This document shows positions 37,892 through 49,385 of a DNA stretch of 64,000 bases, in pieces. The DNA is from Nemania diffusa (Eukaryota > Ascomycota > Sordariomycetes > Xylariales > Xylariaceae): assembly GCA_038501195.1 (NCBI GenBank), contig JBBPUQ010000003.1:1132501-1196500 (forward strand). The letters run 5' to 3'. The position numbers were made by a program, and so were the translations under genes. Position 1 is the first letter of the stretch. The number at the start of each line of letters is the position of its first letter. A model generated the notes under the pieces. That model searched no databases. It had not been told where the DNA came from and was given only the letters and a program-made list of their open reading frames with translations.

Positions 37892-40273
37892 CTACATATA
37901 GCGCGGATCGGGGGCGTAGGAGTACAGCCCAGTACTAAGCCCAGTGTTCTGTTTCTTAGGTGGTCTGACGATTGGCGCGTCGTCCTCGTCGCTACTAATA
38001 GTAAGGTCGATCACCTCGGCGGCCGGTCGCTTTTTGCTGACGGATCGCGGTGCACTTGATGGTTCTCTCGAGCCGGAGCTCGGTGTCATACCACCACCCA
38101 TAAATGTTCGGCTAGGTGTGCTGAATGGATGTGGGGTGCCTCCATATCCCCCATTGCTGTAGCTGTGGTTATCAGTAACAACAGATATGTCATCATCTAT
38201 ATCAACGCTAGTATTGGCGTTAGAAGCCCTAGACTTTTTAGGCGCCGCTTCAGCTGTTTGAGTCGTCCATCGACCGTCAGGCTCGATTGTAACTTGCTCC
38301 ACCGCATCCGAAGTCTCAAGTATGTTTCTCACGTACTCATCGATAGCTAGATTTTCGAATGGCGCAGACTGATTGCAAATGGGACAAATCCACTGTGGGC
38401 CTTGTTCCTGCAGCTGCAAGTAACTACTAGCATCGAAGCACTGTATATGGTTGCACATTACACTGCGACAGGGTGTTTTAAGTCTCATGTAGCTAAGGGG
38501 ACACTTCAGAGATAAAACCGTCGATGTGGCTACAACATCGGGGTCGTTTGCTTTCTTAGTCACTGCCACCAGTTAGAATGTGTTTAAATGAGGAGGGTAA
38601 ACGGACAAACGCACTCTCTTGAATGACTGTAGCCTCAGTAATCTTCCTACCCCTAATCTTTGCAACCAGTTCATCGACCGAGACCATTTTGCACAAGTAT
38701 GCCGCGAGGTAGAATTTCTGCTTACATTATGTTAGTAATTAGGTGATACAAAGGTACTCGCCGCCTGACACCAATGATATTTTGCTCACTGTTGCTGCGG
38801 GAGATGGGTCGTGCTTCTTCACCTTACTCGTCAGTGCGTATGTGAACTCAATATTGTTGTTATAGTTGGCGGGCTTTAGACGCAGCGAGTCTGTGATGTC
38901 GACAGGACGTGTGGTTCCTGGCTTCCCCTTGAGACCTCGGAGATTAGCCTTGATCTCGCCCCCGTTGACTTTGAATTCGCTCTGGTGTGGAAACGCGATA
39001 TCCTGAACAGTGGTGTTGTCAGCTGCACAAAACAACATGACACGGTAAGTCTTATCATTTGCAAGGCTCGCTAGGCTAGGCGTATCGCTAACTCGTATGG
39101 ACATGGGTATGGTGTTCCTATGTTGGGCCATAACTGCAATATCTATTAGCAATGCTCGTCAGAAGGTCATATTAAGATGGCAGCGGTTTTCTTACCGTCA
39201 CACGTGCGGATATCACCAATTCTCATAGTGATGGAATAAAAAGGTGAAGGCTTGAACTGTAGGTCACGTAAAGACTGGTGGGCAGTCTTGTAGTAACTTA
39301 AGGTGCTGCTACCTGCTGTACTAGGGGTGCTATAGCCACCATGTGGCTGAGGTGTATGGCTTGCTCCGGTAAACTGGTACGGCGGCGGCGTATATATGCT
39401 CTTTCCCGCGCTGTAGTTGTTGTGGCTATGATTGCCATTATTCGAGGAAGAGTTAGGCATGCTCGGCTGCGGGGTATGGCCCGAAGGGCTGCGAGCTATG
39501 CCCTGGATAGTAGCTTGAATTTCCCGGAAATGAGCGGGATCTGTCGCATAATTCTCGACGAGAGCTGTAAACAAACAAGCGAAATTAGAATATGGAAGTC
39601 AGAGTAAACTGAACTGACAACGTTTGACGATGTAGAGGGGGAAAAGGACGAGGGCGGTTTGCGTGTGTGTGCGAGTGATGGTTGAGAAGGTAGTATAGGC
39701 AACAAGGTCGCGCGTCGGTATTTATTTCGGGAGCTTTGCGGGAACAACTGCCCGATGCTCAAATCCAAGTTGGTGGTAGCAGGTGTGATGACCGATGGTG
39801 TGACAGGGCAGCTTTTTACTACCTGACAACCCAGATCTAGACAGCAGCAGCTGATGCCTGAGGCAGAAAGTATGATAGTTGCCATTCAAGCATGTGCAAC
39901 CTAGCACCAGCCCACACTAGCAAGAGGGGAAATCACAGATAGATACTTGAGGAAGTACCTACCCACCTAAGGAAAGAGGTAGATAGATAGACACATGCAG
40001 ACACATATACATAAATACCTAGACAAGCCCCGGGTCGACTCGACCACCTGAGACTCGCAGGCACCAGGATTCGATGTTGAGAAGAGAGGCACATGTACAT
40101 GTGGGTAGTTTTCAATATGCGGACTCACCATTCTTGATTCGATTCTGTAACTCAGCTTTAACACCACTACTTTTCATCTTATGGGTAACGCATATCTGCT
40201 GCAGCTGCTTGTTCAAGAGGGTCTGAAGAGTGCGCTCCAGCTGGCGGATGTCGCTATTGCCATAGGAAGCCAT
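37892..40273 (-). CDS. siz1: Siz/PIAS-type SUMO E3 ligase
   Basis: Five exons on the minus strand, 40,273-40,129, 39,564-39,196, 39,133-38,790, 38,717-38,615 and 38,562-37,892, give 543 residues with all phases matching. Domain order is that of a PIAS protein. A short SAP domain comes first (residues about 8-48, encoded alone on exon 1), then a Gly/Ser/Asn linker. A PINIT domain follows (about 135-290), then the SP-RING (MIZ) zinc finger, with Cys341, Cys352, Cys357, His359, Cys362 and a later CPIC pair. Near the end VIDLT-ISSDEDD (504-516) is a clear SUMO-interacting motif. The enzyme promotes SUMO transfer from Ubc9 to nuclear substrates. The first intron is 564 bp, long for this genome; the other introns are 52-72 bp. 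If exon 1 were wrong the SAP domain would be lost, but the phase and the SAP-to-linker join (RIKN-ALVENY) support it. Confidence 0.92.
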
Positions 40274-41319
40274 GACCGCGACTGCTGCTACTTCTGCTAC
40301 TTCTGGTATTGCAACTGTGGGCCGCTCCAGCTACCGGGCTGGACAGGTGCGCAAGGAGAATGAGGCAGGCACTGCCCGTCTCAGCCTCATGGAGAAGGTA
40401 CGCGGTAAGGCTCGGGCTTGCGACTCCCAAAGTTCGGTTAACCAGTAGTTCCACCTTCGACTATAGGTAGCTCGCGCACGAGCACCAATTAGGCCTCGAG
40501 TATTGTTGCGCTCCGCTACCTTATCTGAATATTTCGTCTCGTCTCGTCCTCCCGGGCTATGTTGCGCACGCGTGCGCAACAAATCTTATCTTGTCGGATG
40601 CCAGTCGGAAAGGATACGGTGTCGCGATATTAAGGATCGAGAAATAATTAACGATTAGAAGGATTATACCATATCGAGTCTTCAGGTTGATGGTTCCGGA
40701 CGTTGGGTAAAGTTTCGGGAAAGTAAGTAAAAACGAGATGAAATGTGACTGGTCTCCTGTCTGCTAGGACCACACCGTGAAGCTGACTATGGAGGGCCAC
40801 AGAAGAAGAAGACGCGCCCACTATCGAAGTCTGAATTTGAGCTAGTGCTTTCAGCAAACAAAGCTCAGGGTATGAAGAACGCGTTTATTTGTTCTTGCAA
40901 AGGACGTGGCCACCAAGGAGGTGGGGGGTATATCTCATTGGATTTTCATTACTTGTCGTCGCTCTCGCCCTCGCCCTCGTAGCTGTTGCGCCGTAGTTGG
41001 GAAACTTGACCGCCTACCAATTCGGGGTCTGTGCTGCACTTCTGCCCCGCTACCTAGGTACCTAGCAATTAAGGGACCCCTGCTCTGATAGCCCGCCAGC
41101 CAGGCAGCCTGCCCACTGTGATCCTCGATAAGCCCCGCTAAAACTTTCGATGTTTTTTAAGCTAAATAACATGTACAGAAGAGATACAGCATACGCTTAA
41201 CTAGGTACCAAATCAAGACGAACAAAATCCCATCGCATTCGCCATTCCTCCTCCAAACGAACAGATTTTGTACCCTTGTAGAAAATCCAAGGTTCACACT
41301 TTTAGGCCCAGATATAAGA
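40274..41319. promoter_or_regulatory. Divergent promoter region of siz1 and the DUF2423 gene
   Basis: No gene is supported. It contains a 22-bp perfect palindrome at 40,560-40,581, and a CTACCTAGGTACCTAG block at 41,050-41,065. Stop-free frames (40,331-40,582; 40,648-40,857) have no conserved features. Confidence 0.55.
40560..40581. repeat. 22-bp perfect palindrome
   Basis: The core GTTGCGCACGCGTGCGCAAC (40,561-40,580) is perfectly self-complementary and is extended by one T-A pair. It lies about 290 bp upstream of the siz1 start and could bind a dimeric regulator, but no factor is identified. Confidence 0.75.
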
Positions 41320-41780
41320 ATGGCGAAGAGCTCTCGCGCCAGTTCGCGCAAAGCGAATAACCAACGCCTCAAAGCCAAAGTCTTCGGCCCCGTCGAAACA
41401 GAGCGCAATGCGCGACTGTCCGCAAAACTCCTCGAACTAGCCGCGGCCCCCAAGCCGGAGCAGGCTGATAGCGAATCTATGAACATTGTTGAGGTAGACG
41501 CCGATACTGCCAATGACAGCAAGGTAGCGAAAGAGAGTGCTACGGCTGCCGACGAAGGTAAGTCCTGCCCATTATTTTTCACGAATAACGTTTGGGGAGA
41601 ATAAAAATTCTAATTACGTTGCAACTTGTAATAGCGGCTATGGATGTCGATACCGTTAAGAACGCCGTTACATCAAGCAAATCGAGTAGCAAGAAGGGTC
41701 GTATCGAGAAGCGGAGGAAAGCGAGCAAGATCGTATTCCCCAAATACGGAGACAAAGCCAAGAAAAAGAGGAATCACTAA
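41320..41780 (+). CDS. DUF2423 family small nuclear/nucleolar protein
   Basis: Two exons, 41,320-41,557 and 41,635-41,780, joined across a 77-bp intron (GTAAGT...TAG), give 127 residues. The N-terminus MAKSSRASSRKANNQRLKAKVFGPVE matches the DUF2423 signature of small basic fungal proteins related to yeast YBL028C, with RLSAKLLELA following. The middle is acidic and variable, and the C-terminus is very basic (KKGRIEKRRKASKIVFP, KKKRNH). Composition fits a nuclear or nucleolar protein tied to ribosome assembly, but that role is inferred. The stop codon lies 138 bp from the stop of the convergent VPS72 gene. Confidence 0.87.
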
Positions 41781-41918
41781 GGCTCAAAAGAATCTGATAA
41801 AGAATGAAGCATTGTATAGGCGTTCAGGTTGCCCTTTTCCCCCTAGAATTCTTGAGTAAATCTAGTTCTACATAAAGATATCATAAAATAATACCCTGTA
41901 CCGAGTTCTCAAGCGCTT

Positions 41919-44676
41919 TCATTGATTCACCGCTCCTTGCTTTACAGCCGCCGGAGCAGCTAATGATGATGATGCTAATGTGGGCTGCCCACCCATTGTC
42001 GCTATGGGCGGCCCCGATGGGCCTGTAGACGTGTTTACCACATCTCTCGGCCGAGTATTGCTTATGTTATCTACAGTTCTCGATTCGGTGCTGCCAGCCA
42101 TGGGTGTATCTACGGTGGTAACATAGTCCAGATTCAGTGCGAATGTGGCCTCCGTTGTTGGAATCCACGGCTGAGAGCTACTACTCGGACCAATTGCAAT
42201 AGAAGGGGCATCCACCTTACTAGGTCCTGTGCCTGGCCTATTAGTTGTGGCCAGAGTATTACTACTTGCTTGACCAGCTGTAACCGGAGGAGCGATGTGG
42301 CTTGGTTGCGGAGCGGAGGGTATCGAGGTTTGCATAGGCTGTTTATCAGCCGTCTGAGGTTCTATATCTTTTTCTGAACCCTCTATTATTTTATCATCGC
42401 TTGGAGATGAGTCAGGAGGTGTTGGCTCTTTGGGAGGCCCAGGAGCAGCTGGATCCCCGAACCTCGCAGGGACGCCTATGGCGGCGGACGTTCCGTTACC
42501 AACCCACGCACCTATCAAATTACTCCATTTATACTCGCCATGAAGGAGTTCCCGGATTTGTTTGAAGGCATATGCATTGTAGTACGGCAAGCCGGTCTTC
42601 GGGTCCCTGTACTTTGCTGGGTGGTTTGTGATTACGCAACGAATCGCCGGTCCTTGTTCTGTTAAGAAGTGAGTATATGCATTGCGCGTAAAATGGTCAA
42701 GATAGTAGCTTACTTGGCAGCTTATTCATCTCCCGGTCGAATAGGATGCGGGTCTGTGTGGATTTGTCTTTGACTGCATTCTCGTTGAAGTTTTGTAATA
42801 TGATGCAATTGCGGGTAGCTTTGCCATCAGCGGGAGGCGACGGTGGTGGAGGTAATGCAGCATCCTTAGACTGGTGTCTTTGGGAATTAGCCTTCGTAGA
42901 TTTAAGGATACTCGAGGGTGTCTTCGATGATGGCCGGACATGAGAAAGGGCTGGAGTGATCGACGGCGTAGAGGATGCACTAGGCTTTGGTGTCGATGGG
43001 ACTTGGGCAGGGCGTGTTGGCGTCGATACAGGGGGAGGGTGGATATTAGTTCGAGGCATTGACAACGGTGACTGTCTTTGGGCTGGGCTGGGAGGCGCGA
43101 GGACATTAGAAGAGTTCGTCGAGCTAAGTGAAGGGTGATAACCGATCATAGGCACAGACAACCCATTTTGAGAGACACCCATCGGAGGTGCTAAGAAACT
43201 GTTTGGAGGCGGTTTCAGCTCTGAAGGCATCATCAATGATGACTGTGTAGGTGGCGCGAACAAGCTAGTAGTGTATAAGTTTGTACTAGGTGGTTGAAGG
43301 TCAGGAGGTCGGAGGTCTGATGGTCTGATATCCGCCGGCGGTAGTATTTGGGGCTGCGAAGCATTCTCTTGGGGGCACAGATCTTGGCCACGAGAGCTTA
43401 GAGCATGAGATGCCACTCCGTCTTGTGCTGCGGACGCTACTGGGGAATCAAGAAGTGTAGCTGAAGTCGTCTCAATAGTACCACCAAGTGGTGGTTGGGT
43501 TTCTTGCCCAACGCCCGCAAATGACACAGGGTTCTCGCTCCCCGTACCATCTAAGTCTACGCCGCTTGGTACCACAGACTCTTTACCCTGTTCAGGTTTC
43601 GAGTTGGCCTCCTTTGGCGATGTAGGGCTCGGATTACCTGCAGCTGGCGTGTGAGAGGAAGCATGTATGTTGGTCTGACTTGGTTTGTCTTCACGAGGGC
43701 TCTCCACTGTCGCTTCGGGTCCAATAGTAGAATGTCGTTTCTTCTTTACCGGTTTCTCCTCGATAGTAACGATCTTGCCCACATGCTTTAGTTTCCCGCC
43801 GATCCATTCTCCAACACCGCTCCAGAATGTGACGACAGGGCCTTCTAAGGTCCGGTTGTTTAAAGCAGCTAACTTGGCTTTTCGTTCTTCTTCCCGCTGC
43901 TTCTCGGCCTCTTCCCAGCGATTCAGACTCTTCGCATTTCTTTTCTCTACCAGGGCTGCCTCAGCAAGGCGTTCCGCTTGTGTCATTGGCGGTTTCTTAA
44001 GAGCTTCCATCCTCTTCGCCTTTCGTTCCATGGCTTCTGCCTGCTGTAATCGCTTGACTTCTCGCTCGGCCATCTGTTTATGAAGTTGTTCTTTGCCTGC
44101 CATCGTGGTTTGTCGTTTTGAAGCTCTCGTGGGCATATCGGCAGGGGATGGAAGCCAACTTATTCTCTCCGATTTCTTCTTCGGTCGTGGTTTGGGTGCC
44201 GGTGTGACGCTTGCGCTTGGTGTCTGGGAAGTGTCGATCTTAACCTTCTTCCTAAACTTGACTGGTAGCGCTGCTTGCGCTTTGCGCTTACGCGCCACTT
44301 GTTTGCTCTCGCGTGCTTGTTTCTCCAACTCTTTCTCCCCCTCCAGCTCGTCGGCATTCTCGTGCGCATCCTCGTCTTCCGAGGATGACATCTGGGCATC
44401 GGATCTATCATCTTCGACGTCTGTAAAGCCTGCATCATCGGCATCCTCGGCAAAGAGGAGCTCAAGTTCGTCGTCGGGTTCCTCTGCAGCGAGCATCGAT
44501 TTCATCCGGTTACCAGCCGTAGATCGTCTTTCTCGACCGGTTGCCAGCCACTCAATTGCGGAGGATGGCTCTTCGTCGCCCGATAAGTCATCTTCACTGT
44601 CACTTGAGTCTGATGATAAAGCATTGTCTCCGTCCCCAGCAACTCGCATTCGATCTTCTTCGTCGGGGCTCGCCAT
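41919..44676 (-). CDS. VPS72: SWR1-complex subunit Vps72 (YL1 family)
   Basis: Two exons, 44,676-42,714 and 42,658-41,919, are separated by a 55-bp intron (GTAAGC...CAG) and give 900 residues. Vps72 binds H2A.Z-H2B and helps the SWR1 remodeller load the variant into nucleosomes. The N-terminus is acidic and has the YL1 signature RERRSTAGNRM (48-58). Basic and coiled-coil-like segments (KQMAEREVKRLQQAEAMERKAKR) follow. A long Pro/Ser/Thr-rich linker covers about residues 310-615. The YL1_C domain spans about 656-690 and includes CVITNHPAKYRDPKTGLPYYN, just after the intron. A further ~200 residues, again Pro/Ser/Thr-rich, follow YL1_C. The length is large for the family because of the two disordered regions. 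Long antisense frames (43,685-44,716) are shadows. Confidence 0.95.
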
Positions 44677-47600
44677 TTTGTACCGCTGGACGAGGAGGTG
44701 GAGGTTCTGCTCATAGAGAAATCCTGATCACATCGAAATACGCAGCCTATCGCGTCTTATAAACTTGATAAAACATGGCCCCAGACGCCAGAACCCAAAT
44801 GATTTTGTTGCGCCACGTAAATCGTTGTCGTTAGGTTGATGTTGTCGCGTCGGAACTTTTTTTGCATGGAGGGTCCAGAATCTACTACCTAAACGTGCTA
44901 GATACCCAGGTAGATTGTAGAATTAAAGGAAGATACCTAGGTACACAGCGAAGAGGTACCTAAAGCACCCACAGGGAGGTACATAGGTAGGCTAGGTACC
45001 TATTAAATGCACGTCATTTGTTCCTAGCCAAAAATAGGTGGCTAATCCTATGCTAGCACTTACCCTTGCACAATACAGTGCTACTCTGTACACTTACTGT
45101 ACATCAATTTGTTAGTAGCCTGGACAAGTAAGTAATTTCGATCAAGGTAAAACGCATGCTAACTTGAATAAATACGAATATCCTAGCTACATATGTATTC
45201 CCGCTTGAAATCTTACTAAGTACCTAAAGTACTAGCTACGAGAAACTACACGTACAGGGGCTTATATCTCTACGCCTAAAACAATAGAGTAAGTAGGTGG
45301 TATTGCTCAGCAATGACACGGACTAGGAAGAAGGGATCTATCTATGTTGTAAACTCCAGAGAAACGAATTAGGTACCTATATAATGTTATATTCATAGTC
45401 AGAACGTTTTATGAAATACTCCGAGATTTGTGAAGAAGAACGGCACACGCTACAACTTAAAGAGAACACGCCGGTGTATGATACCGATCAGTGTTTTATT
45501 TCAGGAAAATGAAGAGGTATACTTATATACATACTACCTACTGTATGTAGGTCCTACAGGTAGGTATATCGACGTCATATATTCATTTTTCATCCCACAC
45601 CCCTAGCCCTTATAACAGGTACCATGATAGATAGCTGCTTCATATGAACCCCTCTATGGTAATCATTAATCCTATATAACGATAGGCTTAACCAACACCG
45701 ACACATCTGCTCCTATTGTCACCACTTATTCGCTTCTTTTACCTAGTAGACCGAGCAGTAGAAAATAATGGCTCACCTCCTCAAGCCTCAAACTCCAATG
45801 CCTGCATCCAAATCAAGAACAAGAAAACATCCTAGGCTTATAACTCAATCAAGCAACCAGATATTCATCATCCGAGATCCGTAATGCGGACGGACAAGTC
45901 CCTCTACTTGCGTCACTAGCATACTTAGTAAAAATGACGGAACAGTCGGAGGAAACCTCGGAAGACGAGCAACGCGTGTCCCTTCGTACGTAATTACGTC
46001 CGTGGGTACCTTGATGGTAAGGCGGCCAAGGCGAATCTGGATCCTGGGTGCCTGGCTAGACATGGAGGGTATCGACCCCGGTTTGTGGGCAAGAAAAGAG
46101 AGCAATACCTAGTGCAAATGGTAAGATTTGAAAAGATTTGAATACTTGCTGTAGGCAAACAGACCCCAGAAATTGAACTTTGACCTGTACCCCGCCTCAG
46201 CCGGCTCGATCGGAAGGGTTTGTTACGTAGATCCTGTCCCGGCTGCAGGTGCTTTGATGTTAGTTAGTTGGGTGTCTGCCTAGAATCATGGTCTGCATAC
46301 AGTTGAGGCAACATGGATTACTCGCTGTTGGTGTTGCACATTTATGTCGAATTTATGCAGAGAAAAACGGTATTAGATCAGAAAACGGTCGACTTGACTT
46401 TTAAGTATTGCTTTTCGGATACTGACACTTAGGTAGTCGGTCTTAGCCAGAGTAAGTAGGTGAATAGCATACAGTTAAATTGTTTGTTGTTTATATGTTC
46501 TTATTACTATTAGCTTTTTTAATGCATTAAAGTATGCACTGCATTCATATTTACTATAAACAAGATATTGAGATTACAGCAATTACTTGAGGAAGCTGAA
46601 AGTTGCGTGCTAAGCAAATGCTAACTACTATGTTTCACCTAACACCGGCCTGTTGGATTGTACAAAGGCTGGGCCACAGGGATGAGCCTCGAGGTGAGTT
46701 TGCATGAAATTTTGTAATAGTTGTCGCTGAGGTGGTCGAGTTGTCTTCTTTCAAATGCTACTGCCGGAGAGCTAGAAGGTCGGCGAGCCCCGGCCCGCGC
46801 ATATTCTCTATTGTTTCGAAGACCTTAGCTTGCGCGATAGTCCCAAATCAAGTTGCGGGAAAAAAGATCTGCACCTCGGCATGTTTATAAAGAAGTAGAT
46901 GCTCTGCAACGAGACATTTATAGTCGCCGTTTTCTCTAAGTCGCTTTCAGTACATACACCGAGACAGGCGCGCCGCATATTTATCTAGGGATTCACCAAG
47001 CGCAGACCTCCCCTCATCCCGGGCCGGCCCGTGTCGGACGTCACTATGCTGTAACGTTCCCCAGTCAGCTGTGGTCCAACATTACGAACTGAGCTGAATT
47101 AGACACTATGGACAGCTGGACGGGGCAGCTCGCACAATCAGGAGTTTCTCTTGCTATTAATTGGCCAATCCAGCTGCGCAGCCAAGCACTTTAGTATGAG
47201 TAAGGCTAGGGGAGTGGATATACAGAGATTTGAAGAGGTTCAGAAAAAGACTGAGACTAATACTTGATATGGCAGGCAGGTAAAGGTTAGTATTAGCTTT
47301 GGTGTTAGCTTTGAAGTATGTGCCTGTCCCCCACCACTACCAGCGTTTATTAGGTATTCATTGTCGCCCCATTGGTTCAAGTATTTGGAGATCTACGCCG
47401 CTTATATCTGGCAGGTCCACTTCCCCGCGGGCGCGATATAGCAAAGTACGGGGGCGGGGAGGTCGGCGTTCGCTAGTGTGCCTCTTCGCAGATAAGACCG
47501 GCTTGGTAGGATTCAAATAAGAAATCTTCAGAGTCAAGTGATCCTCTTTACTAGCTGAAATGAGTATACCTCGGGTTAACCAAGAGCTGCTATTCTCTGC

Positions 47601-47974
47601 TAGTACTGGAATCATTGAAAAACGTGGTGGTTTTGCGATGTAGGCATATCCGCGTTCCCGAGCATTCAAGAGGGGTTGAGCTCCGGTACGCCGGAGTTGT
47701 GATGGGAGAACAGTAATTCGCGGCCTCTTAATGGCGAGTATAGAATAGATTCACAACTAGAGGATCCCATAGGGGCTAGACTCGACTGTGAGCAAGCTAC
47801 AGGAGCGCATGAAAGTCGCCGGGTTCTTGGCAAGGGTTCGGCTGTGTGTAACCTTGGATGCATTTATAATCAAAGCACCCTAGAATGTCCAGGTCCGAAC
47901 AATGGCCCATTCTTCAATCAATTTTGAGGAAACTGCATATCAGGATTCGACGGACCAGCACGAAGGATACCAAC
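44677..47974. other. 3.3-kb intergenic region between VPS72 and the hydrolase
   Basis: No gene is firmly supported. TACCTAGGTA-type elements cluster at 44,880-45,010. A minus-strand frame (45,845-46,105, with an internal ATG near 46,063) reads MSSQAPRIQIRLGRLTIKV and has no recognised domain. It could be a small gene but has no further support. A plus-strand frame begins at 47,885, in frame with the hydrolase. Confidence 0.5.
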
Positions 47975-49385
47975 ATGCCCCTTACGGCAGAGACCATCAC
48001 CACGCTTCGCAGCATCGTCGACACGTCATGCGTTGATCAGAAGAAGGGTATCCCAGGGGCTACGGTGGTAGTCGTGGGGAAAGACGGGAACGAGTTGTTT
48101 GCCCATTCCTCCGGGAAAAGAGGCGTCGTTTCCAGCGAACCCATGACTCTAGACAACATTTTCTGGATTGCGTCAAGTACGAAAATGCTCGTCGGCCTGG
48201 CTTGTATGCAACTCGTGGAAAAGGGGAGCCTGAGATTGGATGACGGGGAACATCTAGAAAACCTCTGTCCAGAGCTCAGGACTCTGCAGGTCCTTCGAGC
48301 CGATGAGACGCTCGAGAAGAAGAATAAGGTCATCACATTGAGGATGCTCTTGACTCACACGGCTGGGTTTGGATATACCTTTTTCAACGAGAGGCTTCGA
48401 GATTGGGCCTTGCCTGCTGGCGGCGATGAGTTTTCCGGCCGTTTCGAAGACATGCTAATGCCGCTGCTGTTCCAGCCCGGTGAAGGCTGGGAATATGGAG
48501 TAAGTATTGATAGAGCGGCCCCCGCGCGCTGCAGCATACTCGTCGGATGTTAACTTCGTGCAGATTAATATTGACTGGGCTGGGATTGCCCTCGAGCGAG
48601 CCAGCGGCCTTAGGTTAAATGACTACCTCCAAAAGCACATCCTCCAACCGCTTGGGCTAAAGAATATGTCGATGATACCCACCCAGGAAATGAAGACCAA
48701 ACTTGCTTATATGCATTCCAAAGACCAGGATGGAGTACTGAGACCACGGAATCACCTTCTTAGAACGCCATTAGTGGTCAGCGACAACGAGGCACAGGCC
48801 GCAGCCCTCTTTCATAGCGGCGGGGCAGGCATGTTTGCGAAGCCCCAGGAATATTGTAGTAAGTCGTCTTCTTCAGAGTACCTATAGATTTAGGCAAGCT
48901 CTCGGTGAGTGATGGTCGGCTGTTACTAACGCTGTCTTCTCTGCTCTCTAGAGGTGCTAGCCGTCCTGCTCAACGATGGAACGTGTCCCCGCACTGGCAT
49001 ACAACTACTTCTCAAGGAGACAGTCGACGAGATGTTCAAGAACTCAATACCGGAATTCCCTAATTTCGGCCGTCAGGGCATCCCCGCGGCGAAGCCGGAC
49101 CTAACCCACCCCCTACCCGAGTTGTATCCCGTCCCGGGCAACCCGTCCCAGGGCTGGGGGCTCACATTCATGCTGAGTAATGGCGGCGCAACCGGTCGTT
49201 CAACCGGGACCGGCTTCTGGGCTGGCCTCTCGAACGTGTGGTGGTGGTGTGACCGCGAGAATGGGATCGCGGGGATAGTATGCACTCAAATATTACCATT
49301 TGCAGATCCCCAAGTGCTTGGCTTGTGGGTAGGAGTCGAAGCTGAGGTGTATAAAGCGCTGGCGCAGAACAAGTTAAAGAAGTGA
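47975..49385 (+). CDS. Serine beta-lactamase-like hydrolase (class C / family VIII esterase type)
   Basis: Three exons, 47,975-48,499, 48,564-48,858 and 48,952-49,385, give 417 residues. Introns of 64 and 93 bp have GTAAGT donors and CAG/TAG acceptors. The nucleophile motif SxxK is SSTK at 67-70 in the context IFWIASSTKMLVG. The likely catalytic Tyr174 lies in GEGWEYG-INIDWAG at the first junction. LTHTAGFGY and SQGWGLTFML are also typical of the family. Fungal members are esterases, transesterases (LovD-like) or lactonases, so antibiotic hydrolysis should not be assumed. There is no signal peptide, so it is probably cytosolic. The start at 47,975 (MPLTAETITTLRS) matches the usual N-terminus of homologues. 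An in-frame ATG at 47,885 would add 30 residues. Confidence 0.9.

Noticed and set aside
43685..44716. 132- and 207-codon frames antisense to VPS72
   Set aside because: Serine-rich shadows of the acidic and charged VPS72 coding sequence.
47975..49385. Reading the hydrolase as an antibiotic-resistance beta-lactamase
   Set aside because: Fungal members of this fold are mainly esterases, transesterases or lactonases; the sequence alone does not support drug hydrolysis.
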